Shown here: positions 8,456 through 16,841 of the stretch, piece by piece | How the letters are laid out: each line of letters starts with the position of its first letter | Numbering within the stretch: position 1 is the stretch's first letter | Assembly: GCF_024159025.1 (NCBI RefSeq) | Contig: NZ_JAMYXC010000029.1 | Location: forward strand, 1-64,000 | Source: Limimaricola litoreus | GTDB lineage: Bacteria > Pseudomonadota > Alphaproteobacteria > Rhodobacterales > Rhodobacteraceae | DNA length: 64,000 nucleotides | Direction: 5' to 3' | Notes under the pieces: generated by a model | What the model was told of the DNA's origin: nothing | Databases searched by the model: none | What the model saw: only the letters and a program-made list of their open reading frames with translations | Made by a program: the position numbers and the translations under genes

Positions 8456-9061
8456 ATGTCGGTAGAGTTCATCGCGATCGTGGTGATGGTCATCCTCATC
8501 CCAGGTGTGGACCAATTGATGGTGCTGCGGAACACGCTTGTCAGAGGGCGCATCGCCGGGATCGCAACTGCGCTTGGGATTGGTTTGGCCTCTGCGATAC
8601 AGGCAGCTCTCGTCTCGATTGGCATTGGCGCTGTAATTGTCGCGGTGCAGCCCATGTTCGAGGTGATCCGGTGGCTGGGCGTTACCTATCTGCTGTGGCT
8701 TGGCATCGGCGCTCTACGCTCCGCCATCAGTGGCACCTATGCGCAAGAAGAAGGGAGAAAGGCCGATGGAGCTCTTTTCGGTTTCCGAGACGGTATGGTG
8801 TGCAACATCACCAACCCGAAGATGTTCGTATTCTACCTTGCGCTGCTCCCGCAGTTCGTTGGAGCCACCGCTCCCGTCATGCACTGGCTCATGCTCGCGC
8901 TGATGGTGCCGGCATTCGGAACGCTCTGGCTCATTGGCATGGCGCTGGCGGTCAATCAGGCTCGTAATCTGCTTCTACGTCGCACGGTGAGGCGCGCCAT
9001 CGACGGAGCGAGCGGGCTGTTGCTTGTTGCGTTCGGCCTTCGGTTGGCACGGGAAACCTGA
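8456..9061 (+). CDS. LysE/RhtB family translocator
   Basis: A 201-residue membrane protein with five to six hydrophobic segments and family features: LIPGVDQLMVLRNTLVRGRIAGIATALGIG at the N-terminus (the PGP-type motif is PGVD here) and DGMVCNITNPKMFVFYLALLPQFV in the middle, the N-NPK signature of LysE/RhtB exporters. They export amino acids or related metabolites. Start is set at MSVEFIAIV (8456), preceded by AGGAAG; an ATG 45 bp upstream is possible. It is isolated with no linked regulator. The PGP-to-PGV change is unusual but other features are strong. Confidence 0.85.
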   Translation: MSVEFIAIVVMVILIPGVDQLMVLRNTLVRGRIAGIATALGIGLASAIQAALVSIGIGAVIVAVQPMFEVIRWLGVTYLLWLGIGALRSAISGTYAQEEGRKADGALFGFRDGMVCNITNPKMFVFYLALLPQFVGATAPVMHWLMLALMVPAFGTLWLIGMALAVNQARNLLLRRTVRRAIDGASGLLLVAFGLRLARET

Positions 9062-9300
9062 AAGGGCTGCGCAACCGGTTGCCCAATGGGCCATGGCTTT
9101 GAGCCACCTTCCGGCCTTCTCGCCCCCAGGATGTGCTCCTGGGACAGGTGTTCCAGCAGCGCCGCTTTAGCCTCAGCGACTGTCATTCCGGGTAGTGTGT
9201 CCGGCAGCACTGGTAACAACGCATCCCGCATCGCGGTGTATTTCGCACGATCGACGCGCTCGGTGCGGTCGGCAGAAGTCGCGCTGCTGATCTCGATCAT
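8956..9300 (-). pseudogene. DUF6958-like protein, 3' end lost at a junction
   Basis: The frame starting at 9300 encodes MIEISSATSADRTERVDRAKY, then LPGMTVAEAKAALLEHL, which resembles the N-terminal half of the DUF6958 family (TKRVDADMYEAM and APGLTQAEMLKAVLPHL in relatives). The family's C-terminal Trp/QLDLEAKG segment is absent: after about residue 50 the frame runs into sequence antisense to the LysE gene and stops at 8956. The start is 1 bp from the stop of the DUF6151 gene upstream, so it was part of that operon. A truncated gene is the best reading; family assignment is moderate. Confidence 0.45.
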
Positions 9301-9301
9301 C

Positions 9302-9829
9302 TCATCCGCCTTCCAAAGGCAGCTCTCCACTGTCCGGGAACCGGGGGTTTCTGAACCCCATCCTCACCCATGCGCCGAACAGGCGGCCATAGAAGCCGAT
9401 CGAGTGGGTCTTCAGGTTGGGCAGGTCGCGCGGCAAGTCATCGCGCTCGCCTATCATGGTGCGCAGTTCAACGACCGGACGGTCGGCTTTGGGCCAAAGC
9501 GCGGCATAGAGACTCAGCCAGTGGCCACCCTTCATCTCCAAGAAGACGGGGGTGTTGCAGCAGCTGGCGGCCACGCGGCGGGTGCCGGCACCATCAGTGA
9601 GCCGATGCGACATGAGCTTTTCCTGTCCGGCGACGATCGCGACGCAGTCTTTGCGATGCAGGACGAACGGCGTGGCGCCCTTGACGTCGAGGATCGGCTC
9701 AGCTCCCGGGAGAGCTTCGAGAACCCGTGCTGCCTTCTGACAACTGATGCATAGACATTCGACGGACGCGATATGCGGGCCTTCGACCGTCAGGCGCACC
9801 GCTCCGCATCGACATCCGAGACTGGGCAT
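9302..9829 (-). CDS. GFA-like/DUF6151 zinc protein
   Basis: A 175-residue protein with cysteine motifs CRCGAVRL (residues 7-9 region) and ECLCISCQKAARVLEA near residue 25-40, and CCN near 88, resembling the zinc-binding GFA/CENP-V fold and specifically DUF6151 proteins. GFA-type enzymes include a glutathione-formaldehyde adduct enzyme; function here is unknown. It begins the two-gene unit continued by the truncated gene at 9300. The 260 bp upstream (9830-10087) holds no recognisable gene. Confidence 0.65.
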   Translation of the reverse strand: MPSLGCRCGAVRLTVEGPHIASVECLCISCQKAARVLEALPGAEPILDVKGATPFVLHRKDCVAIVAGQEKLMSHRLTDGAGTRRVAASCCNTPVFLEMKGGHWLSLYAALWPKADRPVVELRTMIGERDDLPRDLPNLKTHSIGFYGRLFGAWVRMGFRNPRFPDSGELPLEGG

Positions 9830-10087
9830 TGCATCAAATCCGCTACTGCAACCATACGAGGAGCCGACTGGATCGGCCTGCTCGACCGGTCAAGACGGTG
9901 GGCTTCGCGATAGAGACCTGAGTGAACGCCAGCGTGTCGAACGACCGATCGCTTCTATCCAGCGCAACCGCGCGAGCATGGTTTCACCGACAGGGCGGCA
10001 CGGGAGTTTGCTGCGCAAGGCCGTCATCGCACGAGTGCCGGGCCCGGTGCGCCTGCGAAGCATGACGCTCGGCACGGCCAGAGCGGC

Positions 10088-10675
10088 CTACTTTCCTTCG
10101 CGCACGAGCTTTTTCAGAACCGCTGCAACCATCTCCCTGTAATCTCCTGGCCCTGTCGAGACATCCCGGGCAAGCACCGCCCGGTCGAACATCGCCGAGA
10201 CCAGATCGGCGAGCATCTCGACCTCGGGGTCGTCTCCGTCACGCCTCATCACCTCTGCGAGGCCGTGGCGCAGCTCCCGACCTCCGGTTTCCCGGTCGAT
10301 GCGGCGCATCTCATCCGGCCCGAGCACGGCAGGCCCATCCAAGAGCATCAGCCGAACCCGGCCCGGAATTTCCATGGCACGAAAGTAGGCGTTGGCTCCT
10401 TGGATGAGCGCATCCAGCGAGCTTCCAGCACCGGCAGAACCGTCCTCGATCTCGACTGCGATCCGTGCTGCCTCTTCCTCGACGACGGCGAGGAACAGGG
10501 CCTGCTTGTCGGCGAAATGGTGGTAGAGCGCGCCCCGCGTGAGGCCGACACGTTTGACCAACACTGGCGTGCCCACCGCGGTAAACCCTTCCGATAGGAA
10601 CAGCTCACGGGCCGCGTCGAGCAAGGCGTGCCGAGTGGCGTTGCTGCGGTCAGCGTTCGAACGTCTCTCTTTCAT
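10088..10675 (-). CDS. TetR/AcrR family repressor of the divergent VOC gene
   Basis: A 195-residue TetR protein with a textbook helix-turn-helix (about residues 15-60: LLDAARELFLSEGFTAVGTPVLVKRVGLTRGALYHHFADKQALF) and an alpha-helical ligand domain. It is divergent from the VOC-family gene at 10744. A perfect 8-1-8 palindrome (10676-10692) begins at the base next to its start codon, so it almost certainly represses itself and the VOC gene until a ligand binds. Confidence 0.92.
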   Translation of the reverse strand: MKERRSNADRSNATRHALLDAARELFLSEGFTAVGTPVLVKRVGLTRGALYHHFADKQALFLAVVEEEAARIAVEIEDGSAGAGSSLDALIQGANAYFRAMEIPGRVRLMLLDGPAVLGPDEMRRIDRETGGRELRHGLAEVMRRDGDDPEVEMLADLVSAMFDRAVLARDVSTGPGDYREMVAAVLKKLVREGK

Positions 10676-10692
10676 ACATACAGCCTGTATGT
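10676..10692. promoter_or_regulatory. TetR operator, perfect 17-bp palindrome
   Basis: ACATACAG-C-CTGTATGT, perfect 8-bp arms around one base. It lies directly against the TetR start codon (CAT at 10673-10675) and about 50 bp before the VOC start, matching the size and symmetry of TetR-family operators. Confidence 0.8.
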
Positions 10693-10743
10693 TAATATGG
10701 TGGCGCAGAGGGTCCCTGCGATTCAGCTTGAAGGATTCAAGCC

Positions 10744-11172
10744 ATGAAGATCACCCAATACTACCCGGTCCTGATGGTCGAGCACGTCGCCGAAGTCAGC
10801 GCCTTCTATCGGACGCATTTCGGGTTCCGGCCCTGCTTCGAAAGCGACTGGTATATCCATCTCCAGTCAATCGAGGACGACACGGTTAACTTGGCCATCC
10901 TGGACGCGTCGCACGAGACCATCCCGGCCGAGGCCCGAGGTTCCCGCGCGGCGGGACTCATCCTGAACTTCGAGGTCGCCGATGTGGACGCTATCCATGA
11001 TGCCCTGACGGCAGCAAACCTGCCGATCCTGCTGCCCCTTCGCGACGAGCCGTTCGGGCAGAGACACTTCATCACCCGCGACCCGGCAGGGGTGCTGATC
11101 GACGTCATCACCCCCATACCACCGAGCGAGGCGTTCGCAGGTCAGTTCGCCGAGAATGCCTTACCAAGCTAA
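10744..11172 (+). CDS. VOC family (glyoxalase/bleomycin-resistance-like) protein
   Basis: A 142-residue VOC protein: [26 protein letters not shown] starts the first module and [24 protein letters not shown] with [21 protein letters not shown] forms the second. Proteins of this kind are either metalloenzymes or bind antibiotics and sequester them. Control by the adjacent divergent TetR protein through the palindrome at 10676-10692 suggests induction by its own substrate, an inference. The ATG at 10744 is preceded by a weak AAGGA-like site. Confidence 0.85.
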   Translation: MKITQYYPVLMVEHVAEVSAFYRTHFGFRPCFESDWYIHLQSIEDDTVNLAILDASHETIPAEARGSRAAGLILNFEVADVDAIHDALTAANLPILLPLRDEPFGQRHFITRDPAGVLIDVITPIPPSEAFAGQFAENALPS

Positions 11173-11215
11173 CTCATAGTTATTGTGCTCAGCCCGGTCA
11201 GTCTGTCTGCGAGGA

Positions 11216-11255
11216 AAAGCGGCCGTTCATGTCAATTGCAGCGAACGACCGCTTT
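11216..11255 (+). repeat. Hairpin after the VOC gene
   Basis: AAAGCGGCCGTTC (11216-11228) pairs with GAACGACCGCTTT (11243-11255) with one mismatch over 13 bp and a 14-base loop. It has no T-run, so a factor-independent terminator is doubtful. Sequences of this kind (GCGGxCGTTC) are common between genes in this group. Confidence 0.45.
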
Positions 11256-11297
11256 CCGTCCATTATGTCTGTCTTTTAGGGCTGCACTGGAGGTTAT

Positions 11298-12059
11298 TCA
11301 GCTCCCGCACTTCTCTTGAACGAGCCCATAAATGGCGTCGGCCTCCGGCGGAGAAAACGTAAGGCCATAGGATTCCGACACCCGAGTAAAACGGAGCAGA
11401 TACTGGCAGTGGAAGCTTGCATCTTCCGGCAGCCATGCGAGCGGTCCCGATGCCCCCTTCTGCCTGTTCGCCGAGGCCTCAACGGCGAACAGGTTTACGG
11501 AATCATTCGCGAAGCGGTGACGCTTCTCTTCCGCCCACATGTCAGCACCATGGGCCCATGCGTAGGCCAGCGGCACGAGGTGATCGATGTCGAGCGCTGC
11601 GGCATTAAGATGGATCTGCCCTGAATACGGGTCATTCCAGCGCCCTCGCTCCACGTGGCAACCGTCGCCTGAGTAGCGGACCGGTCCAGTCGACAGCTCG
11701 GCCAAGAGCTCATGCCGGGTGTTCTGACAATCCCCGTCATCGTCGGCCCAGCCTCCGAACAGATCCCGGTCGTAGCTATCGCGTCCAGCCGAGACAATGA
11801 CGGCGTTGGCAGTCGGGCGGCTGAAGGCGGGTGTGGAGGACGCGAGTTCGCAAGCGCCTTGACCCTTCTTGGGGTGCCGTCCCCCTGCATCGAGGCAAGC
11901 CTGTATGGAGGGGTAGGGACGGAAGCTCTTCGTCCGCGCATAGTAGGAGCCACCGGGGCAGTGGCAGATCCTCGAGGTCGACATCTTCACCGGATCAGCT
12001 GCGCTGAGCGTGGGTATGGCTATGGCAGCGGAGATCGCGATCGCGCGGAAGAAACTCAT
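11298..12059 (-). CDS. Secreted HNH nuclease (GmrSD C-terminal/DUF1524-like)
   Basis: A 253-residue protein, start placed at MSFFRAIAIS (12059), which gives a clean signal peptide ending near LSAAD. The C-terminal half has the HNH/DUF1524 catalytic region DIDHLVPLAYAWAHGA, then FANDSVNLFAVEASANRQKGASGP, as in extracellular nucleases that degrade environmental DNA. Several cysteines (CHC, CQN, GDGCH) suggest disulphides after export. It stands alone. A nutritional or defensive extracellular nuclease is likely; the GmrSD name reflects only the shared domain. Confidence 0.82.
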   Translation of the reverse strand: MSFFRAIAISAAIAIPTLSAADPVKMSTSRICHCPGGSYYARTKSFRPYPSIQACLDAGGRHPKKGQGACELASSTPAFSRPTANAVIVSAGRDSYDRDLFGGWADDDGDCQNTRHELLAELSTGPVRYSGDGCHVERGRWNDPYSGQIHLNAAALDIDHLVPLAYAWAHGADMWAEEKRHRFANDSVNLFAVEASANRQKGASGPLAWLPEDASFHCQYLLRFTRVSESYGLTFSPPEADAIYGLVQEKCGS

Positions 12060-12254
12060 GGGGCACCTGATCGAAAGGATGTGCGCCCATGTGCGCATAG
12101 CGTGCTCCGGTTGTGTAGAGGGAAACTGTGGCGCCTATGGAGCGTGTCAGTCTAACCTCGAAACAGAAGCCATGCGTTGCAAACGAATGACCGCACTCGG
12201 ATCGCCTCGGCCGACCATCTGCAAAGAGCGCGTTACGACACGGCCGACGTGCTG

Positions 12255-13583
12255 CTATTGGATCAACTCTGGCCCTGCGGGATCATCGACCAGCGCAGAG
12301 AACCGGCTGCGGATCATCTCTTCCCGATAACGCTCGGCCAGATGCCCGTAGGTCGATGCGACCGTTCGCGTGTCGGCATGGCCGAGCTGTCTGGCCACGA
12401 CCTCAAGCGGGACGCCATGGCAGATGAGGTCGCTGGCATAGGTGTGCCGTAGGCCATGAAAGACGAAGGTCGGTGGCAGGCCGGCCCGGGCAGCGGCAAG
12501 CCGAAACGGTCCCGCGTGCTGACGCCGCCAGACCTTCCCGGATTCTGAGAGCAGGACATGATCCTTGGGGACTTTGTCGAGACAGCACCGCTGGAAGAAG
12601 GCCATGCCTTCGTCCGGCAGAAAGACGAAGCGGGCGGGGCTGCGCTTGAAGGCCGGAATGCGCAGCCCGTAGATCTGGTAGGCGACATCCTCCACGCGCA
12701 GCTGTCCCAGCTCGCCGACGCGGCAGCCGGTGTAGAGAGCGGCCATCACCAGGCGGCGCAAGGCTGGCGAGCACGCGTCGAGCAGGCGCCGGCATTGGGT
12801 GCGGTCGAGGAAGTCCCTGCGGGGCGTGTGGTTCACCGGCAGCCGTCGCAGGCAGCGCCATGTGCGTTCCGCTTCCAGATGACCGTTCTCCCATGCGAGG
12901 CGCAGCGCCATACGCAGGATCGTCACCAGGCTGTTGAAGGTGCGCTTGCGGCGCCGGAGATCCTCGGAGGTGAGGTCGCACAGCCGGACCTTCGGCCGCT
13001 CGCGCTGGAAGCCGAACTTCGGTGGACGCTCCAGCACGCGATGTGCCAGCCGCCGAAGGTGATGAGGGACGATGTCGTTGACCGGCACGAACAGCAGCTC
13101 GTCGGCCAGATGATGGTTGATGAGCGCCAGCATGTTGTAGTGCCCGCCCGGCGAATGCGCGATCTTCGTCCAAGCGGTGTAGTCGGCAAGGGCATGGCCA
13201 ACCGTGTAGAGATCCCCGATGGGGCAGAAGCTGACCCCCGACATTCGCTCGGCGGGCCGGGTGGCATGCGCCTTGTCGGCGACATCCGGGGCCGCGAACC
13301 ATGCCTCGGCGAGATCCAATGCGGCCTCGAACTGCAAGGCGCCTTGGCCCGCGTCCAATGCAGGACCGAGAGCTCTTTGCTTGTAGAGCTTGTCCCTGGA
13401 CAGGTAACGCGCCGTCCAAGTGCAGACCCCGGCGTGAGGGCGATAGATCCCGAGATGCCGGGAGGTGGCGATCGACCACCAGTAGGGCGTCTCCCGGAAT
13501 GGCAGTTCCGCGATCGTCCGTGGGGCGGCGAAGGGACATGACCTTTCATTCACCGCATGTGTCGACGGCACCGGCAGCGTCAT
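12255..13583 (-). CDS. Tyrosine recombinase / phage-type integrase
   Basis: About 442 residues. The catalytic domain (about 255-430) has the expected residues: Arg in TGCRVGEL, the HGLRHTYAS box (His, Arg) and LGHADTRTVASTYGHL (His and nucleophile Tyr). The N-terminal half holds a SAM-like core-binding domain. Start set at 13583, preceded by GGAG at good spacing; an ATG four codons upstream is possible. It lies next to the IS3-disrupted gene and has no recognisable excisionase. An att site or tRNA target was not found. Confidence 0.88.
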   Translation of the reverse strand: MTLPVPSTHAVNERSCPFAAPRTIAELPFRETPYWWSIATSRHLGIYRPHAGVCTWTARYLSRDKLYKQRALGPALDAGQGALQFEAALDLAEAWFAAPDVADKAHATRPAERMSGVSFCPIGDLYTVGHALADYTAWTKIAHSPGGHYNMLALINHHLADELLFVPVNDIVPHHLRRLAHRVLERPPKFGFQRERPKVRLCDLTSEDLRRRKRTFNSLVTILRMALRLAWENGHLEAERTWRCLRRLPVNHTPRRDFLDRTQCRRLLDACSPALRRLVMAALYTGCRVGELGQLRVEDVAYQIYGLRIPAFKRSPARFVFLPDEGMAFFQRCCLDKVPKDHVLLSESGKVWRRQHAGPFRLAAARAGLPPTFVFHGLRHTYASDLICHGVPLEVVARQLGHADTRTVASTYGHLAERYREEMIRSRFSALVDDPAGPELIQ

Positions 13584-13738
13584 GACGCACTCCATGCGGC
13601 CGTTAACGGCTGGTTAACAGTTTGCCGTCAAACCGAAGGATATGGGAAGCATCTGTTCGATTGAGCAACGGGTTTGCAAAAGCGCCATCGCCTACACGGA
13701 AGGAAGGGCAGTCCGATATGTGAATAGCCCCGCGTTTC

Positions 13739-14650
13739 TTAGACGCCCTCGTGCCTCAGTTTCTGCTGCCACTCGAAGTCGACGGGCGACAGCATTCCGT
13801 TCCGCGCGTGCTTGCGCTTCGGGTTGTAGAACATCTCGATGTAGTCGAACACGTCCCGGCGGGCTTCCTCGCGCGTCCGGTAGGTCCGGCGCCTGATCCG
13901 CTCGCGCTTGAGCAGGTTGAAGAAGCTCTCTGCGACGGCATTGTCATGGCAGTTGCCTCGACGGCTCATGGAATGCTCGAGGTCGTGGGCTTTCAGGAAA
14001 GCGGCCCAGTCCATGCTGGTGAACTGACTTCCCTGATCGGAGTGGATCAGCACCTTGGCCTTCGGCTTTCTCCGCCATATGGCCATGAGCAGAGCCTGGA
14101 GGACGACGTCAGTCGTCTGGCGCGACTGCATGGACCATCCGACCACGCGCCGAGAGAAGAGATCGATGACAACAGCGAGGTAAGCGAAGCCTTCCTGCGT
14201 CCGGATGTAGGTGATGTCGGTGACCCAGACCGTATCTGGAGCCTCGACATCAAATTGCCGATCCAGGGTGTTGTCGACCACGATCGACGGCTTGCCGCCA
14301 TACTTGCCAGGGCGGCGCTTGTAGCCGATCTGCGCCGTGATCCCGGCCAGCTTGGTCAGGCGGGAGACGCGGTTCAGGCAGATGCTTTCGCCCTGTTCGA
14401 CCAGGTCATCGTGCAACTTCCGCTGCCCATAGACCTTACCGCTCTCGACCCACGCTTCCTTCAGAAGCTCAATCTGCCGTTCGTCCTCCCGAGCGCGTTT
14501 GCTCAACGGCGCCTTCAGCCAGGCATAGAAGCCGCTCGGCTGGATGCGCAGGCACCGACACATCGCCCGCACGGAGAACTGACTGCGATGCTCGGCCACG
14601 AACGCGTATCTCACTTTGCATCCCTGGCGAAATACGCGGTGGCCTTTTTT
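13739..14650 (-). CDS. IS3 OrfB (DDE transposase catalytic part), made by -1 frameshift
   Basis: The catalytic frame continues from the AAAAAAG slip site through CKVRYAFVAEHRSQFSV to the stop at 13739. The DDE triad is visible: TVWVTDITYI (Asp), IHSDQGSQFTS (Asp) and DNAVAESFFNLLK (Glu). The HTH_21 region (KVYGQRKLHDDLVEQG) lies before it. Frame shifting at 14644-14650 would give an OrfAB protein of about 380 residues. The longer in-frame stretch upstream of the slip site is only the out-of-frame shadow of orfA. Confidence 0.9.
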   Translation of the reverse strand, partial: KKGHRVFRQGCKVRYAFVAEHRSQFSVRAMCRCLRIQPSGFYAWLKAPLSKRAREDERQIELLKEAWVESGKVYGQRKLHDDLVEQGESICLNRVSRLTKLAGITAQIGYKRRPGKYGGKPSIVVDNTLDRQFDVEAPDTVWVTDITYIRTQEGFAYLAVVIDLFSRRVVGWSMQSRQTTDVVLQALLMAIWRRKPKAKVLIHSDQGSQFTSMDWAAFLKAHDLEHSMSRRGNCHDNAVAESFFNLLKRERIRRRTYRTREEARRDVFDYIEMFYNPKRKHARNGMLSPVDFEWQQKLRHEGV

Positions 14651-14883
14651 AGGATGTCGCGCTCCTCCGAGACCCGCGCCAGTTCCTTCTTCAGGCGCCG
14701 GATCTCGGTGTCCTTCTCCGCCTCGCCGGATGACGCCTTCGCGAACTTCTTCTTCCAGGCGTAGAGCGAATACGGGCTGACCCCGAGCCGCTGCGACACC
14801 TCCCTGACCGGGTAGCCCCGCTCGGTGATCTGCGCGACCGCATCCCGCTTGAACTCGTCGCTGAACTTGCTGCTGCTCATCAT
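14611..14883 (-). CDS. IS3 OrfA (transposase helix-turn-helix subunit)
   Basis: A 90-residue protein with an IS3 OrfA helix-turn-helix (KFSDEFKRDAVAQI, then YPVREVSQRLGVSPYSLYAWKKK) and a leucine-zipper-like helix near the end (EIRRLKKELARVSEERDILKKA). The zipper leads into the A6G slippery sequence at 14644-14650, where some ribosomes shift -1 into orfB to make the full transposase. Confidence 0.9.
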   Translation of the reverse strand: MMSSSKFSDEFKRDAVAQITERGYPVREVSQRLGVSPYSLYAWKKKFAKASSGEAEKDTEIRRLKKELARVSEERDILKKATAYFARDAK

Positions 14884-15415
14884 GGCCTCCTTGCCTCAAA
14901 ATTAGCGAAGAAGGCGTCCACAAGACACGGGGCTATTCAATGGCCTGTTAGGCCCGGAGACACTGGCACGGCTCGCGGCGCTTCCGCGCTTGCGTTGGGT
15001 TCGGCTGGAGGACTTCGCCCCTTTGAGTGCCTCGTATCAAAGCATCATGGCCCGAGAAGAGAGGGCGGTCGTTGCGGTGTCGGCTCAATTACGCCTGCAT
15101 GGTCGCCGGGTGTTCGATCACGAGATCACCCTGGCGAACCGGCGTTGCGACCTGCTGATCCTGGTTTGCAGCACACTGGCCTCTCCCATCTCGGATCGAG
15201 AAAGCCCCCGCGACGTCCGGGGCGATGCCGCCTCGGTATTGCGCGATGTGATGTTTCACTGAAGCGAAGGAAGAACGTGGGGCATGGCATCAACCAGACA
15301 GCTTCCTCCCGACCCTTTCCACCCATACCATGCCCCTAAGAATGGCGGCGCAGCTTCTTGGATCAGTCAGCAACGCAGCGGCCCCGTGCAGAATGAACAT
15401 ATCGAATTGGACGGC

Positions 15416-15772
15416 ATGACCCACCCCATCGACAAACACGTCGGCACGCGCCTCCGCCATGCTCGCTGGATGAGGGGAAAAACACAGCAGGACTTGGGGG
15501 AGGCGGTCGGCTGCAAGTTCCAGCAGATCCAGAAGTATGAGACCGGGGCCAACCGGGTTTCAGCGTCGCGGTTGTGGGACATTGCCAAAGCACTCGGCCT
15601 GCCCATCACCTATTTCTTCGAAGGCACGGACCAGCCGGATCCGATGCTATCGACATTCCCGGATCGCGGCTCGGCCGAATTGCTTCGGATCTGGATGTCT
15701 CTGCCGGGGCGGCAGAAGCAAGCTCTCCTGAGCCTCGCGAAAAGCATGACCAATATGGAGGGGCAGGAATAG
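15416..15772 (+). CDS. XRE-family regulator (MTHPIDKHVG type)
   Basis: A 118-residue protein with a Cro/CI helix-turn-helix: VGTRLRHARWMRGKTQQDLGEAVGCKFQQIQKYETGANRVSASRLWDIAKALGLPITYFFEG. This sequence type is frequent in Alphaproteobacteria, where many copies exist per genome. The start at MTHPIDKH (15416) is chosen from the family; 44 upstream codons have no family match. The C-terminus (about 75-118) ends with a helical LPGRQKQALLSLAKSM segment. Target genes unknown. Confidence 0.88.
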   Translation: MTHPIDKHVGTRLRHARWMRGKTQQDLGEAVGCKFQQIQKYETGANRVSASRLWDIAKALGLPITYFFEGTDQPDPMLSTFPDRGSAELLRIWMSLPGRQKQALLSLAKSMTNMEGQE

Positions 15773-15825
15773 GTGGCACTGGCCTCTCCCCCAGTCCTGC
15801 GGAACGCGATTTTGTTACCTAAGCG

Positions 15826-16263
15826 CTACTCGACCTTGGCGATGTCGCAGACCAGCGCCGTGGCCGGGGCCTCGGTGCGGTTGTAGACCCAATGCACTGT
15901 TTCCTCAGTCTCGGGGAACGTGCCATGTGAGGCAGCATCGAAGCTGCGCTCGCCCGAGGGCTGGCCCTCGACCCATTGGCCATCGATCACCGTGACGATG
16001 CCCGGGCGGTCGGCATGACTATGCTCGGCGATCTGGCCGCCGGGAGCGATCTCGACGGCGCGCATGCGCAAGCTGTAGCCGGCGAGGCCAATGGTAGCCT
16101 CCATGGTCTGGGGAGACAGTTCGGCCAGCAGGTCGACCGTCAGGCCGGCATGCTCGGTCGGGCCCGACATCTGCGCTAAACTGAAGCTGCCAGAAGCGGC
16201 TACGAGACCAGCGCAGAGGCCGAGGGCGAATGTCGTCCGGGGATGGCGTTGAAGTCGCGACAT
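15826..16263 (-). CDS. Exported cupin-domain protein
   Basis: A 145-residue protein with an N-terminal signal sequence (RHPRTTFALGLCAGLVAASGSFSLAQ) and one cupin barrel: VEIAPGGQIAEHSHADRPGIVTVIDG (metal-binding HxH), then HWVYNRTEAPATALVCDI (second motif). Probably periplasmic. It follows the DUF6647 gene by 56 bp on the same strand, and both are divergent from the winged-helix/TPR regulator. Function unknown. Confidence 0.8.
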   Translation of the reverse strand: MSRLQRHPRTTFALGLCAGLVAASGSFSLAQMSGPTEHAGLTVDLLAELSPQTMEATIGLAGYSLRMRAVEIAPGGQIAEHSHADRPGIVTVIDGQWVEGQPSGERSFDAASHGTFPETEETVHWVYNRTEAPATALVCDIAKVE

Positions 16264-16319
16264 GGTGGTTTCCTTTCAACGTTGCGGGTTGAGCTTCGCC
16301 TCCGGCGGAGCCGGGGCCG

Positions 16320-16841
16320 TCAGTGGGTGCAGACCGTGCCGACCAGCAGCATCGTGTGATCGAGGTCGAAGGCCGTCTCCAGATCCTCGCCGAACAGGGC
16401 AAGCCAGGCATCCTGAGCCCGATAGGCCAGCCGTTCCCGCGCGGCCGGGCAGGCGAAGCGGTGCCCGGCCATGGCCTGCATGTGGTAGACCAATTCGTGG
16501 ACGAGGATCGACACCTCTGCCGGGCTGCGGCCGGTCCAACCCTCGGAGAGGTAGATGGTGCCGGTGGCCTTGTCATAGAGCGCAACCACCCGGTCGGGGG
16601 CGACGCCTGCTCCTTCACCATAGCGCATCGCGACCAGTTCCGGGCCAGGCAGCGTGACGAGATGCGGATCGCGGGTCGCGCGCGGCAGGTCGAAATTGGC
16701 TTCGGGCCACAGCGCGAGGGTGTCGAGAAGCGGCGGTGCCTCGCGCATTCGCCCCTCCTGTGCGGAGGCGGGCAACGGCGCCGCGGTCATGGTCCAGAGG
16801 CACAAGGCAAGCGTCCCGATGTAAAGGGCAGAGCGGAGCAT
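16320..16841 (-). CDS. DUF6647-like exported metallopeptidase-like protein
   Basis: A 173-residue protein with a signal peptide ending LPASAQ. The central VSILVHELVYHMQAMAGHRFAC is an HELxxH-like zinc motif (HELVYHMQ) followed by a conserved Cys, as in small secreted proteins of the DUF6647 family. Catalysis is unproven: the motif could bind metal without peptidase activity. A strong GGGAGGA site lies 5 bp before the ATG at 16841. It heads a two-gene unit with the cupin gene and is divergent from the regulator at 16969. Confidence 0.7.
   Translation of the reverse strand: MLRSALYIGTLALCLWTMTAAPLPASAQEGRMREAPPLLDTLALWPEANFDLPRATRDPHLVTLPGPELVAMRYGEGAGVAPDRVVALYDKATGTIYLSEGWTGRSPAEVSILVHELVYHMQAMAGHRFACPAARERLAYRAQDAWLALFGEDLETAFDLDHTMLLVGTVCTH

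Larger units (their letters stand above)
13721..14939 (-). mobile_element. IS3-family insertion sequence, 1219 bp, intact
   Basis: Terminal inverted repeats begin TGAATAGCCCCG on the left (13721) and, on the complement, TGAATAGCCCCG on the right (ending 14939); both continue with a GACGCC block around base 20-26. The element is flanked by a 3-bp direct repeat ATG (13718-13720 and 14940-14942), the size expected for IS3 relatives. Inside are orfA and orfB with a slippery run. All features needed for activity seem present. Confidence 0.93.
13642..15262 (+). pseudogene. Hypothetical gene interrupted by the IS3 element
   Basis: The plus-strand frame 13642-13719 (26 codons, MGSICSIEQRVC...) runs into the left end of the IS. 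Removing 13721-14939 plus one copy of the ATG target repeat joins it in frame to 14942-15262, giving a continuous 132-residue protein that ends ...VLRDVMFH. The downstream part reads like genuine coding sequence (LLGPETLARLAALPRLRWVRLEDFAPL). No family is recognised. The next gene downstream is an XRE regulator. The clean in-frame rejoining supports a recent disruption. Confidence 0.6.

Noticed and set aside
11298-12059. GmrSD-type restriction enzyme
   Set aside because: Only the HNH part is shared; the signal peptide and cysteines point to a secreted nuclease.
12558-13541. 327-codon plus-strand frame opposite the integrase
   Set aside because: Shadow of a gene with all catalytic residues of tyrosine recombinases.
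14650-14923. N-terminal 90 codons of the 394-codon IS3 frame as a real protein start
   Set aside because: This is the out-of-frame reading of orfA; the transposase is made by -1 slippage at the A6G site.
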